Assembly: GCF_034521165.1 (NCBI RefSeq)
Contig: NZ_JAXHMV010000010.1
Span: 1 to 64,000 of the forward strand
Length of the DNA stretch: 64,000 nucleotides
Reading direction: 5' to 3'
Source: Thiohalophilus sp.
GTDB taxonomy: Bacteria > Pseudomonadota > Gammaproteobacteria > UBA6429 > Thiohalophilaceae
The notes below the pieces were generated by a model. The model made no database searches. It was not told where the DNA came from and saw nothing but the letters and a program-made list of their open reading frames with translations. Made by a program: the position numbers and the translations under genes. Below, piece after piece: positions 17,697 through 27,456 of this stretch (the stretch's first letter is position 1; each line of letters starts with the position of its first letter).

Positions 17697-17738
17697 CCCA
17701 CAGAGGTGCACGGCGGTTCCAAACCCCAGGGGAAGCTC

Positions 17739-18260
17739 ATGGCAGACAACGAACAAGATCTGGATCTCGATGTAAAAAGCGGCAACAAGCTCAATACCAT
17801 TTTGCTGGTGGTACTGATCGTGCTCGTGCTTGCGGTCGCCGGCGCGGGCGCGGCCTGGTACCTGCTGAGCGGCGACGACGACACTGCCGCTGCGGGGGAC
17901 GAAGAGGGCGAGAGCGCGGAGGTGGTCGAAGCGCAACCGAAACCGGCGCACTATTTCAAGCTCGAACCGGAATTTGTGGTCAATTTCGAGGATCCCGGCA
18001 AGGCGCGCTATCTGCAACTGGAAATCCAGTTGATGGCCCGCGATGCCGAGGTTTTCGAACAGGCCAAGACGCACATGCCGGTCATTCGCAGCGAGCTGCT
18101 GATTCTGTTCAGTGAACAGACATTCGAGGAACTCAGCTCTCGTGAAGGCAAACTGCGCCTGCGCGAGGAGACCTTGAAAACCATTAACCAGATACTGCAG
18201 AGCGGCGAAGATGACGCCGGTATCGAGCAGGTCTATTTTACCAGCCTGATTATGCAATAG
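17739..18260 (+). CDS. fliL: Flagellar basal body-associated protein FliL
   Basis: 173 residues from ATG 17739, preceded by AGGGGA. A short cytoplasmic acidic N-terminus is followed by one membrane span (about 24-46, ILLVVLIVLVLAVAGAGAAW), an acidic linker, and a periplasmic FliL domain beginning HYFKLEPEFVVNFEDPGKAR. FliL rings surround and support stators. It is the first gene of the export/switch operon behind the sigma-54 site, nine bases from fliM. Confidence 0.94.
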   Translation: MADNEQDLDLDVKSGNKLNTILLVVLIVLVLAVAGAGAAWYLLSGDDDTAAAGDEEGESAEVVEAQPKPAHYFKLEPEFVVNFEDPGKARYLQLEIQLMARDAEVFEQAKTHMPVIRSELLILFSEQTFEELSSREGKLRLREETLKTINQILQSGEDDAGIEQVYFTSLIMQ

Positions 18261-18269
18261 GGTCCAGGG

Positions 18270-19286
18270 ATGTCAGTCAACGATCTCTTATCACAAGACG
18301 AAATCGATGCCCTGTTACATGGCGTTGACAGTGGCGATGTGGATACCGAGGACGATTTTTCCGCCCACGACGGGGTGCCTCGCGGATTTGACTTTGCCAG
18401 CCATGATCGCATCGTTCGCGGTCGGATGCCGACGCTGGAGATGATCAACGAGCGTTTCGCCCGCAAGTTTCGTATCAGTCTGTTTAATATGCTGCGCCGT
18501 ACTGCTGAAATTTCGGTCGGTGGTGTGGAGATGATGAAATTCTCCGAATATGTGCACAGCATGTTTGTTCCCACCAGCCTGAATCTGACCCGGGTGCGTC
18601 CGTTGCGCGGGACGGCGCTGGTCGTTTTCGATCCCAAACTGGTTTTTATTATTGTCGATAACTACTACGGGGGGGTTGGTCGGCATACCAAGGTCGAGGG
18701 GCGCGATTTTTCCGCCACCGAACAGCGCGTTATCAGCACGGTGCTGGAAGATGCCTTTAACGACCTGGTCGAGGCCTGGAAGCCGGTGCTGCCGATCAAC
18801 TTCGAATTTATGAACATGGAAGTTAACCCGCAGTTTGCCAATATCGTCAGCCCGTCGGAAGTCGTGGTGGTTTCCCGTTTTCATATCGAGTTGGATGGCG
18901 GTGGCGGCGATTTTCAGATCACCATGCCGTATTCCATGCTCGAACCGATCCGTGAATTACTCGATGCCGGTGTACAAAGCGATGTTTCCGAGCGGGATGA
19001 ACGCTGGGCGCATGCGTTGCGCGAGGATATCAAGTCGGCCGAGGTGAATCTGTCTGCCACATTGACCGAGGCCAGGATGAGCCTGGCGGAGGTTGTGAAG
19101 CTCAAGGCAGGGGATGTCATCCCGATCGAAATGCCCGAACTGGTGACCGTGCGTGCCGAGGATATACCGGTGTTCCGCGGCAAGTACGGGGTGCATGACA
19201 ACAATATGGCGATCAAGATCGTCGAACAGGTGGAACGGACCAAGGAAAACCCGTTGCTGAATACGGCGCTGACGGAATCAAAGTGA
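18270..19286 (+). CDS. fliM: Flagellar motor switch protein FliM
   Basis: 338 residues. The N-terminus MSVNDLLSQDEIDALLHGV is the CheY-P-binding peptide (LSQDEIDALL). The middle CheC-like domain includes RTAEISVGGVEMMKFSEY, and the C-terminal SpoA domain (KLKAGDVIPIEMPELVTVRA) builds the C-ring with FliN. Seven bases separate it from fliN. Confidence 0.97.
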   Translation: MSVNDLLSQDEIDALLHGVDSGDVDTEDDFSAHDGVPRGFDFASHDRIVRGRMPTLEMINERFARKFRISLFNMLRRTAEISVGGVEMMKFSEYVHSMFVPTSLNLTRVRPLRGTALVVFDPKLVFIIVDNYYGGVGRHTKVEGRDFSATEQRVISTVLEDAFNDLVEAWKPVLPINFEFMNMEVNPQFANIVSPSEVVVVSRFHIELDGGGGDFQITMPYSMLEPIRELLDAGVQSDVSERDERWAHALREDIKSAEVNLSATLTEARMSLAEVVKLKAGDVIPIEMPELVTVRAEDIPVFRGKYGVHDNNMAIKIVEQVERTKENPLLNTALTESK

Positions 19287-19293
19287 GGTAATC

Positions 19294-19713
19294 ATGAGCG
19301 ATACAAACGATGAACCAGAAGTCATGGATGAATGGGCGGCGGCGATGGAAGAGGCGGCGGAATCCGGCGATGAAGCAGCGGCCAAGCAGACCGAAGAGGT
19401 TCAGCATGCCGGTTTTGAGAATATCCAGGAGTCGGGCAGTCGTAGTAACGAAGACATTAACCTGGATGTAATCCTGGATGTACCGGTTAGCCTGTCACTG
19501 GAGATCGGTCGTTCACAGATTAACATCCGTAATCTGCTGCAACTGAACCAGGGGTCGGTGATCGAACTGGATCGTCTGGCGGGCGAGCCGCTGGATGTTC
19601 TGGTTAACGGCACTTTGATCGCCCATGGTGAAGTCGTAGTCGTGAACGAGAAATTCGGTATTCGTCTGACCGATATCATCAGTCCCGCGGAACGGGTCAA
19701 AAAACTCAAATGA
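19294..19713 (+). CDS. fliN: Flagellar motor switch protein FliN
   Basis: 139 residues: an acidic N-terminal extension of about 60 residues, then the SpoA domain (LDVPVSLSLEIGRSQINIRN; VIELDRLAGEPLDVLVNGTL; GIRLTDIISPAERVKKL). It forms the base of the C-ring and aids export. It overlaps fliO by four bases (ATGA), which indicates translational coupling. Confidence 0.97.
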   Translation: MSDTNDEPEVMDEWAAAMEEAAESGDEAAAKQTEEVQHAGFENIQESGSRSNEDINLDVILDVPVSLSLEIGRSQINIRNLLQLNQGSVIELDRLAGEPLDVLVNGTLIAHGEVVVVNEKFGIRLTDIISPAERVKKLK

Positions 19714-20150
19714 AGCGCTTTTTCTACAGAATGGGTCTGTTTTCAGCAGGCCTGCTGGGTCCCTGCGCGCTGCTGGCAGCCGAAACAGTCAAATCCGGTC
19801 CCCTGACCAGCGAGCCCATTGGCAGTGGCAGCTATGTGCAGATGGTGCTTGGTCTGTTATTCATCATCGCCCTGATCTTTGGCATGGGCTGGTTCATCCG
19901 CCGACTGGGGACCTTCAACAGTGTTGCCAGCGGCAACCTTAAACTCCTCGGCGGGTTGTCGCTCGGTCAGCGTGAAAAAATCGTGCTGGTGCAGGTGGGT
20001 GAGATCCAGTTGCTAGTGGGGGTGGCGCCGGGACAGGTTCGCACCCTGCATGTACTGGATAAGCCGGTCAGTGATGCATCACCGCAACCGATGTCATCCG
20101 GGTTTGCGGAAAAACTCAACCAACTGTTGAAACAACAGAAGTCACGCTAA
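19710..20150 (+). CDS. fliO: Flagellar biosynthetic protein FliO
   Basis: 146 residues. A signal-like N-terminus (LLGPCALLAAE), one membrane span (about 43-65) and the FliO core GNLKLLGGLSLGQREKIVLV with QLLVGVAPGQV. FliO assists assembly of the FliP ring of the export gate. Its stop codon overlaps the fliP start by one base. Confidence 0.92.
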   Translation: MKRFFYRMGLFSAGLLGPCALLAAETVKSGPLTSEPIGSGSYVQMVLGLLFIIALIFGMGWFIRRLGTFNSVASGNLKLLGGLSLGQREKIVLVQVGEIQLLVGVAPGQVRTLHVLDKPVSDASPQPMSSGFAEKLNQLLKQQKSR

Positions 20151-20905
20151 TGAAACGCCTGTCTCTGTCCATGTTGTTTTTTTCGGTAGTCGCGCTGCTG
20201 CTGCCGCTTGACAATGCCATGGCGCAGACCGGCATCGATGCCCTGACGATGACCACCGGCGAGGAGGGTGAACAGACCTACAGCCTGAGCCTGCAGATCG
20301 TCGCCTTGATGACCGTGCTGACGCTGTTGCCGGCGGCGTTAATGATGATGACTTCCTTTACCCGGATCATCATCGTGCTGGCAATCCTGCGCCAGGCCCT
20401 GGGACTGATGCAGACACCGACCACCCAGACGCTGCTTGGTCTGGCCCTGTTTTTGACCTTTTTCATCATGGCGCCGGTGTTCAACCAGATTAACAACGAC
20501 GCCATTCAGCCCTACATGAATGAATCACTCGGTATGCAGGATGCCGCCGTCAAGGCGGCTGAGCCCTTGCGCGACTTCATGATGAGCCAGACCCGCGCGG
20601 CGGATGTCAACATGTTCGCCAGCATCGCCGGTGATGACGGCTATGAGTCCGAGGCGGATGTGCCGTTTACCGTGCTGGTGCCGGCTTTTGTGACCAGCGA
20701 ATTAAAAACGGCGTTTCAGATCGGCTTTTTGTTGTTTATTCCCTTTCTGATTATCGATCTGGTGGTGGCCAGTGTCCTGATGTCCATGGGGATGATGATG
20801 CTCTCGCCCATGATTGTTTCCCTGCCGTTCAAGATCATGCTTTTTGTGCTGGTCGATGGCTGGAACCTGATCATGGGAACCCTTGCCTCGAGTTTCTATG
20901 TGTAG
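20150..20905 (+). CDS. fliP: Flagellar export gate protein FliP
   Basis: 251 residues. A cleavable signal peptide ends near NAMAQ. The first spans carry MMMTSFTRIIIVLAILRQAL and the C-terminal half VLVPAFVTSELKTAFQIGF, both highly conserved in FliP. It is part of the FliP5-FliQ4-FliR1 export channel. Gene order fliO-P-Q-R is standard. Confidence 0.97.
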   Translation: MKRLSLSMLFFSVVALLLPLDNAMAQTGIDALTMTTGEEGEQTYSLSLQIVALMTVLTLLPAALMMMTSFTRIIIVLAILRQALGLMQTPTTQTLLGLALFLTFFIMAPVFNQINNDAIQPYMNESLGMQDAAVKAAEPLRDFMMSQTRAADVNMFASIAGDDGYESEADVPFTVLVPAFVTSELKTAFQIGFLLFIPFLIIDLVVASVLMSMGMMMLSPMIVSLPFKIMLFVLVDGWNLIMGTLASSFYV

Positions 20906-20917
20906 CGGAGCGTAATG

Positions 20918-21187
20918 ATGACACCGGACAGCGTTCTCAGCATATTTCAGCACGCCCTTGAAGTGGTGTTGATTATGATCGTAGTGATCCTGATTCCGGC
21001 GCTACTGGTTGGTTTGCTGGTCAGCATGTTTCAGGCCGCTACCCAGATCAACGAAATGACCCTGAGCTTTATTCCAAAGCTGATTGCCACCGTGCTGACA
21101 CTCATGCTGGCCGGTCCCTGGTTATTGCGATTGTTGATCGATTACACCAACCGCCTGGTTCATGACATACCTTATTTAATAGGTTAG
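20918..21187 (+). CDS. fliQ: Flagellar export gate protein FliQ
   Basis: 89 residues from ATG 20918 (MTPDSVLSIF), seven bases after GGAG; ATG 20915 is adjacent and would add one Met. Two membrane spans flank LVSMFQAATQINEMTLSFIP, the conserved FliQ loop. It wraps the FliP/FliR ring. Confidence 0.95.
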   Translation: MTPDSVLSIFQHALEVVLIMIVVILIPALLVGLLVSMFQAATQINEMTLSFIPKLIATVLTLMLAGPWLLRLLIDYTNRLVHDIPYLIG

Positions 21188-21191
21188 TTAT

Positions 21192-21971
21192 ATGGTTTTC
21201 ACCGGCAGCGAACTTACCAGTCTGATCGGCGCCTTCCTGTGGCCGCTGTTTCGTATTGGCGCGATGGTGATGTCCGCACCGGTGTTCGGTGCCCGGTATG
21301 TTCCGACCCGGGTACGACTGTTGGTCGCTCTGGCGGTGACGGCGCTGGTCGTGCCCCTGCTGCCGCCGCAACCGCCGGTGGAACTGCTCAGTCCGATGAC
21401 GCTGTTCATTATCGGTCAGCAGATACTCATTGGTATGGTCATGGGGGTTACCCTGCAGCTGGTGTTCAGCGCCGTGGTGACCGGCGGTCAGATCGTTGCC
21501 ATGCAGATGGGGCTGGGATTTTCCCTGATGGTGGATCCGCAAAACGGCGCCCAGGCCCCGGTACTCAGCCAGTTTTACATGCTGATGGTGTTAATGGTGT
21601 TTCTGGCGCTCAATGGGCATCTGGTAATGATCCAGGTGATGGTCGACAGCTTTCAGACCATGCCTATCGGTCCGCAGGGGGTGACGGCGGACAGCTTCTG
21701 GCAGGTGGTGAGCTGGGGCAGCCTGATTTTCGCCGGGGGCCTGGGTATGGCGATCCCGGCGGTGGCCTCGCTGCTGGTGGTTAACTTTGCTTTCGGCATC
21801 ATGACACGCTCGGCGCCGCAGCTGAATATTTTCGCCATCGGTTTTCCGCTGACCATGTTGATTGGTTTTGCGCTGGTTCTGTTGACGCTGCCCAGTGTGA
21901 TCCCGCACAGCACAGGTATGTTTAACGACACCTATCAATTGATCCGGCAACTGCTGAGCGGAGGCGCCTGA
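21192..21971 (+). CDS. fliR: Flagellar export gate protein FliR
   Basis: 259 residues with six or more hydrophobic spans. PLFRIGAMVMSAPVFGARYV and VVTGGQIVAMQMGLGFSLMV are family signatures. A single copy closes the FliP ring. It follows fliQ by four bases and precedes flhB by two. Confidence 0.95.
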   Translation: MVFTGSELTSLIGAFLWPLFRIGAMVMSAPVFGARYVPTRVRLLVALAVTALVVPLLPPQPPVELLSPMTLFIIGQQILIGMVMGVTLQLVFSAVVTGGQIVAMQMGLGFSLMVDPQNGAQAPVLSQFYMLMVLMVFLALNGHLVMIQVMVDSFQTMPIGPQGVTADSFWQVVSWGSLIFAGGLGMAIPAVASLLVVNFAFGIMTRSAPQLNIFAIGFPLTMLIGFALVLLTLPSVIPHSTGMFNDTYQLIRQLLSGGA

Positions 21972-21973
21972 AA

Positions 21974-23104
21974 ATGGCGGAAGATACCGGTCAGGAACGT
22001 ACCCAGGAGGCGACCCCGCACCGCAAACAGCAGGCGCGGGAGAAAGGCCAGGTCGCTTCCTCTCGTGAACTCAATACCATGCTGGTGATGTTGATCTCCG
22101 GCATGGCGGTATTATTACTTGGGCCCGGCGCAATCGACGACATGCTGGAGCTGATCGGTCGGCATCTGGATATCAGTCGCCAGGTGATATTCGATCCCAT
22201 GGCCATGCCGCGTCAGTTTGAAAGCGCGATGCTCGAAGCGCTGTGGATTCTGGCACCGTTTTTTATCATCGTGGTGATTGCCGCCGTGGCCGGGCCGATT
22301 TTGATGGGCAGTGTGGTTCTCAGTCCCGAATCGATCGCCTTCAAGTGGGAGAAGATCGATCCCATCAAGGGCCTCAAACGGATCTTCGCCTGGCGCGGGT
22401 TGATGGAGCTGGTCAAGGCACTGGTCAAGTTTATTCTCATCGCCTCGGTGGCTATCGCCTTTTTGTATGTCCAGGCCGATACCTATCTGGGCCTGGGCGG
22501 CGAGCCGGTGATGCAGGCGATTCCGCACGCCGGCTATCTGTTGATCGGGGCGTTTTTGATCATCGGCTCGGCACTGATTCTGATCGCGGCGGTGGATGTG
22601 CCGTTTCAGATATGGGATCACCATCGTCAGTTGAAGATGACCTTCCAGGAGGTCAAGGATGAGAACAAGGACACCGAGGGGAACCCCGATGTGCGCGGTC
22701 GTGCACGGCGCATGCAACGGGAGATGGCCCAGCACCGGATGATGGCGGCGGTGCCCGAGGCCGATGTGGTGGTCACCAACCCGAGCCATTTCTCGGTCGC
22801 GCTGAAATACGATCCCAAAAACATGGGCGCACCGGTCCTGGTCGCCAAGGGAGCGGATCTGATTGCCATGCAGATCCGCACCGTGGCGCGCGAGAACAAT
22901 GTCATTCTGGTTCAGGCACCGCCGCTGGCGCGTGCGCTGTTCCATACCACCGAGCTGGAACAGGAAATTCCCTCGGGGCTTTATCTGGCGGTCGCACAGG
23001 TGCTGGCGTATGTCTTCCAGCTGCGGCGTGATCGCAAGGGCTATACCACCCGGGAACACAAGATGAACGATTTGCCGATTCCCGACGACTTCAAGTTCGA
23101 TTAA
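21974..23104 (+). CDS. flhB: Flagellar export specificity switch FlhB
   Basis: 376 residues. Starts with the conserved EDTGQERTQEATPHRKQQAR, then four membrane spans (to about 215) and a cytoplasmic domain. The autocleavage loop reads VVTNPSHFSVALKYDP: NPSH instead of the usual NPTH, keeping the Asn-Pro cleavage pair and the His. Cleavage lets export switch from rod/hook to filament substrates once FliK measures the hook. A separate FhlB paralogue of the C-terminal part is encoded at 49640. Confidence 0.96.
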   Translation: MAEDTGQERTQEATPHRKQQAREKGQVASSRELNTMLVMLISGMAVLLLGPGAIDDMLELIGRHLDISRQVIFDPMAMPRQFESAMLEALWILAPFFIIVVIAAVAGPILMGSVVLSPESIAFKWEKIDPIKGLKRIFAWRGLMELVKALVKFILIASVAIAFLYVQADTYLGLGGEPVMQAIPHAGYLLIGAFLIIGSALILIAAVDVPFQIWDHHRQLKMTFQEVKDENKDTEGNPDVRGRARRMQREMAQHRMMAAVPEADVVVTNPSHFSVALKYDPKNMGAPVLVAKGADLIAMQIRTVARENNVILVQAPPLARALFHTTELEQEIPSGLYLAVAQVLAYVFQLRRDRKGYTTREHKMNDLPIPDDFKFD

Positions 23105-23123
23105 TTCAAGACAGGTAATTGTC

Positions 23124-25214
23124 ATGGCCGAGTCCAGCAGTGCGGTAGTCAGTTCATTACGTCAGTTCAGCCGGCAGGGTCTGGGTGCGCCGATCCTGCT
23201 GATCCTGATGATGGCCATGATTGTGGTGCCGCTGGCGCCGCTCATGCTCGATGCGCTGTTCAGCTTCAATATTTCGCTGGCGCTGGTGGTCATGCTGGTG
23301 ACGGTCTATACCCTGCGGCCTCTCGACTTTGCTCTGTTTCCCACGGTGTTGCTGGTGACCACATTGTTGCGTCTGGCGTTGAATGTGGCGTCCACCCGCG
23401 TGGTGCTGCTCGAGGGACATACCGGGACCGACGCGGCGGGGCAGGTGATCAAGGCCTTTGGTGAATTCGTGGTCGGCGGTAATTACGCGGTGGGGATCGT
23501 GGTCTTCGCGATTCTGGTGATTATCAACTTCGTGGTCATCACCAAGGGCGCCACCCGTATCTCGGAAGTCAGCGCCCGCTTTACCCTGGATGCGATGCCG
23601 GGCAAACAGATGGCCATCGATGCCGATCTCAATGCCGGGTTGATCGATCAGGATACGGCCCGGGCCCGGCGCCAGGAGATCAGCGACGAGGCCGAGTTTT
23701 ACGGGTCCATGGACGGTGCCAGCAAGTTCGTGCGCGGTGATGCGGTCGCCGGGATTTTGATCCTGATCATCAGTATCGTCGGCGGCCTGATCATTGGCAC
23801 GGCCCAGCATGGTCTGTCCTTCTCCGAGGCGGCGCGCTATTACACCCTGCTGACCATCGGGGATGGCCTGGTCGCACAGATTCCGGCGCTGTTATTGTCC
23901 TCTGCCGCCGGTATCATTATCACCCGGGTGTCGGCGTCCCAGAATATGGGCCAGCAGGTGATTCACCAGTTGTTTGACAACCCCCGTTCGCTGGCGGTGA
24001 CTGCGGCGATTCTCGGCCTGATGGGCGTGATTCCCGGGATGCCGAACGTCGCCTTTTTGACGCTGGCGCTGATCAGTGGCGGCCTGGCCTGGTGGATGCA
24101 GCGTCGTCATCGGGAACAGGCCGAAGAAGCCGAATCGGCCGCCCCCGGTCCCAGCGCCGCCCAGCCCGAGGTCAAGGAGTTGACCTGGGAGGATGTCACC
24201 CCGGTCGATCCCATCGGCCTGGAAGTGGGCTATCGCCTGATCCCGCTGGTGGACAAGGATCAGGGCGGACAGCTGATGCAGCGGATCAAGGGGGTGCGCA
24301 AGAAGCTCACCCAGGATCTGGGCTTTTTGATTCCGCCAGTGCATATTCGCGATAACCTGGAGCTGACCCCCACCACCTATCGCATCACCCTGATGGGCGT
24401 GACCGTCGGCGAGGCGGATGTCTACCCGGAGAAGGAGATGGCCATCAATCCCGGCCAGGTGTTCGGTACTATCGAGGGGATCGACACCACCGATCCGGCC
24501 TTTGGCCTGGATGCGCTGTGGATCGATCCCGCCCAGCGGGACCAGGCCCAGACCATGGGTTACACCGTGGTCGATGCCAACACGGTGATCGCCACTCACC
24601 TGAGTCAGCTGCTGCAGACCCATGCCGGTCAGTTGCTGGGGCACGAGGAGGTCCAGCATCTGCTCGACAAGCTGGCGGCCAGTACCCCGAAACTGGTCGA
24701 GAACCTGGTGCCCGATACACTCTCGCTCGGGGTGGTGGTCAAGGTGCTGCAGAACCTGCTCAACGAGGGCATCCCGCTGCGGGATATTCGCACGATCGCC
24801 GAAACTCTGGCGGAACACGGTGGCCGCACGCAGGATCCCGACGTCCTGACGGCGGCCGTGCGCGAGGCGCTGGGACGCATGATTGTCCAGCAAATCAACG
24901 GGATGCAGGCGGAGCTGCCGGTGATCACCCTGGATCCCAAACTGGAACAGATATTGCAACAGTCTATTCAGAGTGCCGAAGGTTCGACGGCCGGCGTGGA
25001 GCCGGGTCTGGCCGAGCGGTTGCATCAGGCGCTGAGCGAAACCGCCCAGAAGCAGGAGATCGCCGGCGAACCGGCCGTGCTGCTGGTCTCGGCGACCATC
25101 CGGACCATGCTGGCCCGGTTTGTCCGTCACAGCATTCCGTCGCTGCAGGTGCTCTCGTATAACGAAATACCGAGCGACAAACAGATTCGTATCGTTGCCA
25201 CGGTCGGCCAGTAA
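23124..25214 (+). CDS. flhA: Flagellar export gate protein FlhA
   Basis: 696 residues. The N-terminal half has about eight membrane spans with the FHIPEP region (SARFTLDAMPGKQMAIDADL; GDGLVAQIPALLLSSAAGII), and the C-terminal cytoplasmic domain docks export chaperones and substrates (VDANTVIATHLSQLLQTHA; EGIPLRDIRTIAETLAEHG). It is full length for the family. It precedes flhF, as in polar flagellates. Confidence 0.97.
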   Translation: MAESSSAVVSSLRQFSRQGLGAPILLILMMAMIVVPLAPLMLDALFSFNISLALVVMLVTVYTLRPLDFALFPTVLLVTTLLRLALNVASTRVVLLEGHTGTDAAGQVIKAFGEFVVGGNYAVGIVVFAILVIINFVVITKGATRISEVSARFTLDAMPGKQMAIDADLNAGLIDQDTARARRQEISDEAEFYGSMDGASKFVRGDAVAGILILIISIVGGLIIGTAQHGLSFSEAARYYTLLTIGDGLVAQIPALLLSSAAGIIITRVSASQNMGQQVIHQLFDNPRSLAVTAAILGLMGVIPGMPNVAFLTLALISGGLAWWMQRRHREQAEEAESAAPGPSAAQPEVKELTWEDVTPVDPIGLEVGYRLIPLVDKDQGGQLMQRIKGVRKKLTQDLGFLIPPVHIRDNLELTPTTYRITLMGVTVGEADVYPEKEMAINPGQVFGTIEGIDTTDPAFGLDALWIDPAQRDQAQTMGYTVVDANTVIATHLSQLLQTHAGQLLGHEEVQHLLDKLAASTPKLVENLVPDTLSLGVVVKVLQNLLNEGIPLRDIRTIAETLAEHGGRTQDPDVLTAAVREALGRMIVQQINGMQAELPVITLDPKLEQILQQSIQSAEGSTAGVEPGLAERLHQALSETAQKQEIAGEPAVLLVSATIRTMLARFVRHSIPSLQVLSYNEIPSDKQIRIVATVGQ

Positions 25215-25256
25215 GCCGGGCGCGCAACGCAAACCAGCCAGACAGGGGCTTTTGTT

Positions 25257-26579
25257 ATGAAAATCAAGCGCTTCCAGGGTACTGACATGCGCACGGCCAT
25301 CCGCCAGGTGCGGGATACGCTCGGCGCCGATGCGGTGATTCTCTCCAACCACAAAATCCCCGGCGGCGTGGAGATCGTCGCGGCCATCGATTATGACGAA
25401 TCATTGCTGGATGGCCCGGCCACCGGCACTGGCACCGGCACCGGCGCCAGGCAGGCAGAGGCCACCAGCGCCGCCCCCGAGGCGGACACGCCACCACCGC
25501 GCCAGTCCCGTCAGGCGGCGATGGATGACATCCGCTTCAGTCGCAATATTCCCGACAGCGATTATACCCCGGCCGCACCGAGCGCCGGTGTCCCGGCCGG
25601 CCGTGGCCGTGCGCAAGAGCCCGGCCATCTCTGGTCGCAGCAGCCGATGATCATGGAAATGCAAAACGAGCTGCGCTCCTTGCGCGGTATGCTGGTCAAT
25701 CAGCTCTCCGGTCTGGCCTGGGGGCAGGAAACCCGCTATCACCCGCTGCGGGCCCGTCTGTTGCAACGTCTGCTGGCACTGGGGTTGAGTCCGAACCTGG
25801 CGCGCCAGGTCGTGGCCCAGTGTGACGAGCAACAGGATTTTGATTTCAACTGGCGCAAGGCTCTGGGCGTGGTGGCCCATCAGTTGCCCACGACCGATAA
25901 TGACATTGTGGATCGCGGCGGGGTCGTGGCCCTGGTTGGCCCCACCGGCGTCGGCAAGACCACCTCCATCGCCAAGCTGGCGGCCCGCTATACGCTGCGT
26001 CACGGACCGCAAAAAGTGGCACTGATCACCACCGACAATTACCGCGTGGCGGCCCATGAACAGCTGCGCAGCTATGCCCGGATCATGGGCGTGCCGATGC
26101 GCGTGGCCGCCGACAGCCAGGCGCTGGATGAGGCGCTGGCCGAATATCGCGACAAGGGGCTGGTGCTGATCGATACCGCCGGCATGGGCCAGCGCGACAT
26201 GGCCCTGTACGCGCATTTGGCCGCGCTCAACACCGGCGGGCGGGTGGTCCAGACCTACCTGACCCTGGCCACCAACAGCCAGCGCGGGGTCATGAACGAT
26301 GTGGTCAATGCCTTCGGTCAGGTGCCGCTCAGCGGTCTGATCCTGACCAAACTGGACGAGACCACGAGTCTGGGCGGGGCGCTGTCGGTGGCTATAGAGC
26401 AGAAGCTGCCGCCGGTGTACCTCAGCGACGGGCAGCGGGTGCCCGAGGATTTCCATCCCGCCCGACCGCACACCCTGGTCAGCCGCAGCGTGGTGATCAT
26501 GCAGCAGGTCGCGGCCGGGGTGAAAGACGATGACATCTCCCTGGTTCTGGGCGGCATGGTCGCCGGGGCCAACGGTTGA
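25257..26579 (+). CDS. flhF: Flagellar placement GTPase FlhF
   Basis: 440 residues. MKIKRFQGTDMRTAIRQVRD is the standard N-terminus, then a Pro/Ala/Thr-rich linker (about 50-130), a helical N domain and an SRP-type G domain with GPTGVGKTTSIAKLA near residue 225, DNYRVAAHEQL, and LIDTAGMGQRD. FlhF recruits the first flagellar components to the pole. It is paired with fleN, eight bases downstream. Confidence 0.96.
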   Translation: MKIKRFQGTDMRTAIRQVRDTLGADAVILSNHKIPGGVEIVAAIDYDESLLDGPATGTGTGTGARQAEATSAAPEADTPPPRQSRQAAMDDIRFSRNIPDSDYTPAAPSAGVPAGRGRAQEPGHLWSQQPMIMEMQNELRSLRGMLVNQLSGLAWGQETRYHPLRARLLQRLLALGLSPNLARQVVAQCDEQQDFDFNWRKALGVVAHQLPTTDNDIVDRGGVVALVGPTGVGKTTSIAKLAARYTLRHGPQKVALITTDNYRVAAHEQLRSYARIMGVPMRVAADSQALDEALAEYRDKGLVLIDTAGMGQRDMALYAHLAALNTGGRVVQTYLTLATNSQRGVMNDVVNAFGQVPLSGLILTKLDETTSLGGALSVAIEQKLPPVYLSDGQRVPEDFHPARPHTLVSRSVVIMQQVAAGVKDDDISLVLGGMVAGANG

Positions 26580-26586
26580 GTCGCCC

Positions 26587-27456
26587 ATGAATCATCAGGC
26601 AGCAGGATTACAGCGCATGACTCAACCCAATCCGGTCCGCGTTATCACCGTCACCAGTGGCAAGGGTGGCGTGGGCAAAACCAATGTGTCTCTCAACCTG
26701 GCGATGGCCCTGTCGGCGCTGGAAAAGGACGTCACCATTCTCGACGCCGATCTCGGCCTGGGCAATATCGATGTGCTGCTGGGTCTGCATCCGCGTTACA
26801 ACCTGTCGCACGTCCTGCGCGGTGAGCGTGAGCTGGACGAGATCCTGGTGCAGGGCCCGGGGCGCCTGAGCGTGATTCCCGCCTCCTCGGGGGTGCAGGA
26901 GATGGCGGAACTGAACACCAATCAACACGCAGGATTAATCCGGGCTTTTAGTGAGTTGAACCACAATATTGATGTATTATTAGTGGATACTGCCGCTGGC
27001 ATTACGGACAGCGTGGTCAGTTTTTCCCGGGCGGCGCAGGAAGTGATGGTGGTAGTGTGCGACGAGCCGGCCTCGATCACCGATGCGTATGCGCTGATCA
27101 AGCTGCTGAATCGGGAATACGGGCTGTTCCGATTCCGTATACTCTGTAATATGGTGCGCAGTGCCCAGCACGGGCGGGAAGTGTACGACAAGATTGCCAA
27201 GGTGACGGATCGATTTTTGGATATTGCGCTGGATTATGTTGGTTATGTCCCTGATGACGAGTCCGTGGTCAAGGCCATCCGCAAGCAGCGCTCGGTGATC
27301 GAGGCCTATCCGCGCAGCAAGGCGAGTCAGGCTTATGGCACTCTGGCGGAAAAAGTCGACAAGTGGCCGTTACCCGAGACGGCGGGGGGCCATCTGGAGT
27401 TTTTTGTGGAACGACTGATAATGGGACATGAGCAAGAGGCGGAGGCGCTGACGTGA
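26587..27456 (+). CDS. fleN: Flagellar number regulator FleN/FlhG (MinD-type ATPase)
   Basis: 289 residues from ATG 26587; an earlier in-frame ATG lies inside flhF. It carries the deviant Walker A SGKGGVGKTN near residue 26, LDADLGLGNIDVLLG, LVDTAAGI, and a C-terminal membrane-targeting region. In relatives it limits flagellum number, partly by restraining the FleQ activator, and stimulates FlhF GTPase. Its stop overlaps the fliA GTG start (GTGA). Confidence 0.95.
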   Translation: MNHQAAGLQRMTQPNPVRVITVTSGKGGVGKTNVSLNLAMALSALEKDVTILDADLGLGNIDVLLGLHPRYNLSHVLRGERELDEILVQGPGRLSVIPASSGVQEMAELNTNQHAGLIRAFSELNHNIDVLLVDTAAGITDSVVSFSRAAQEVMVVVCDEPASITDAYALIKLLNREYGLFRFRILCNMVRSAQHGREVYDKIAKVTDRFLDIALDYVGYVPDDESVVKAIRKQRSVIEAYPRSKASQAYGTLAEKVDKWPLPETAGGHLEFFVERLIMGHEQEAEALT

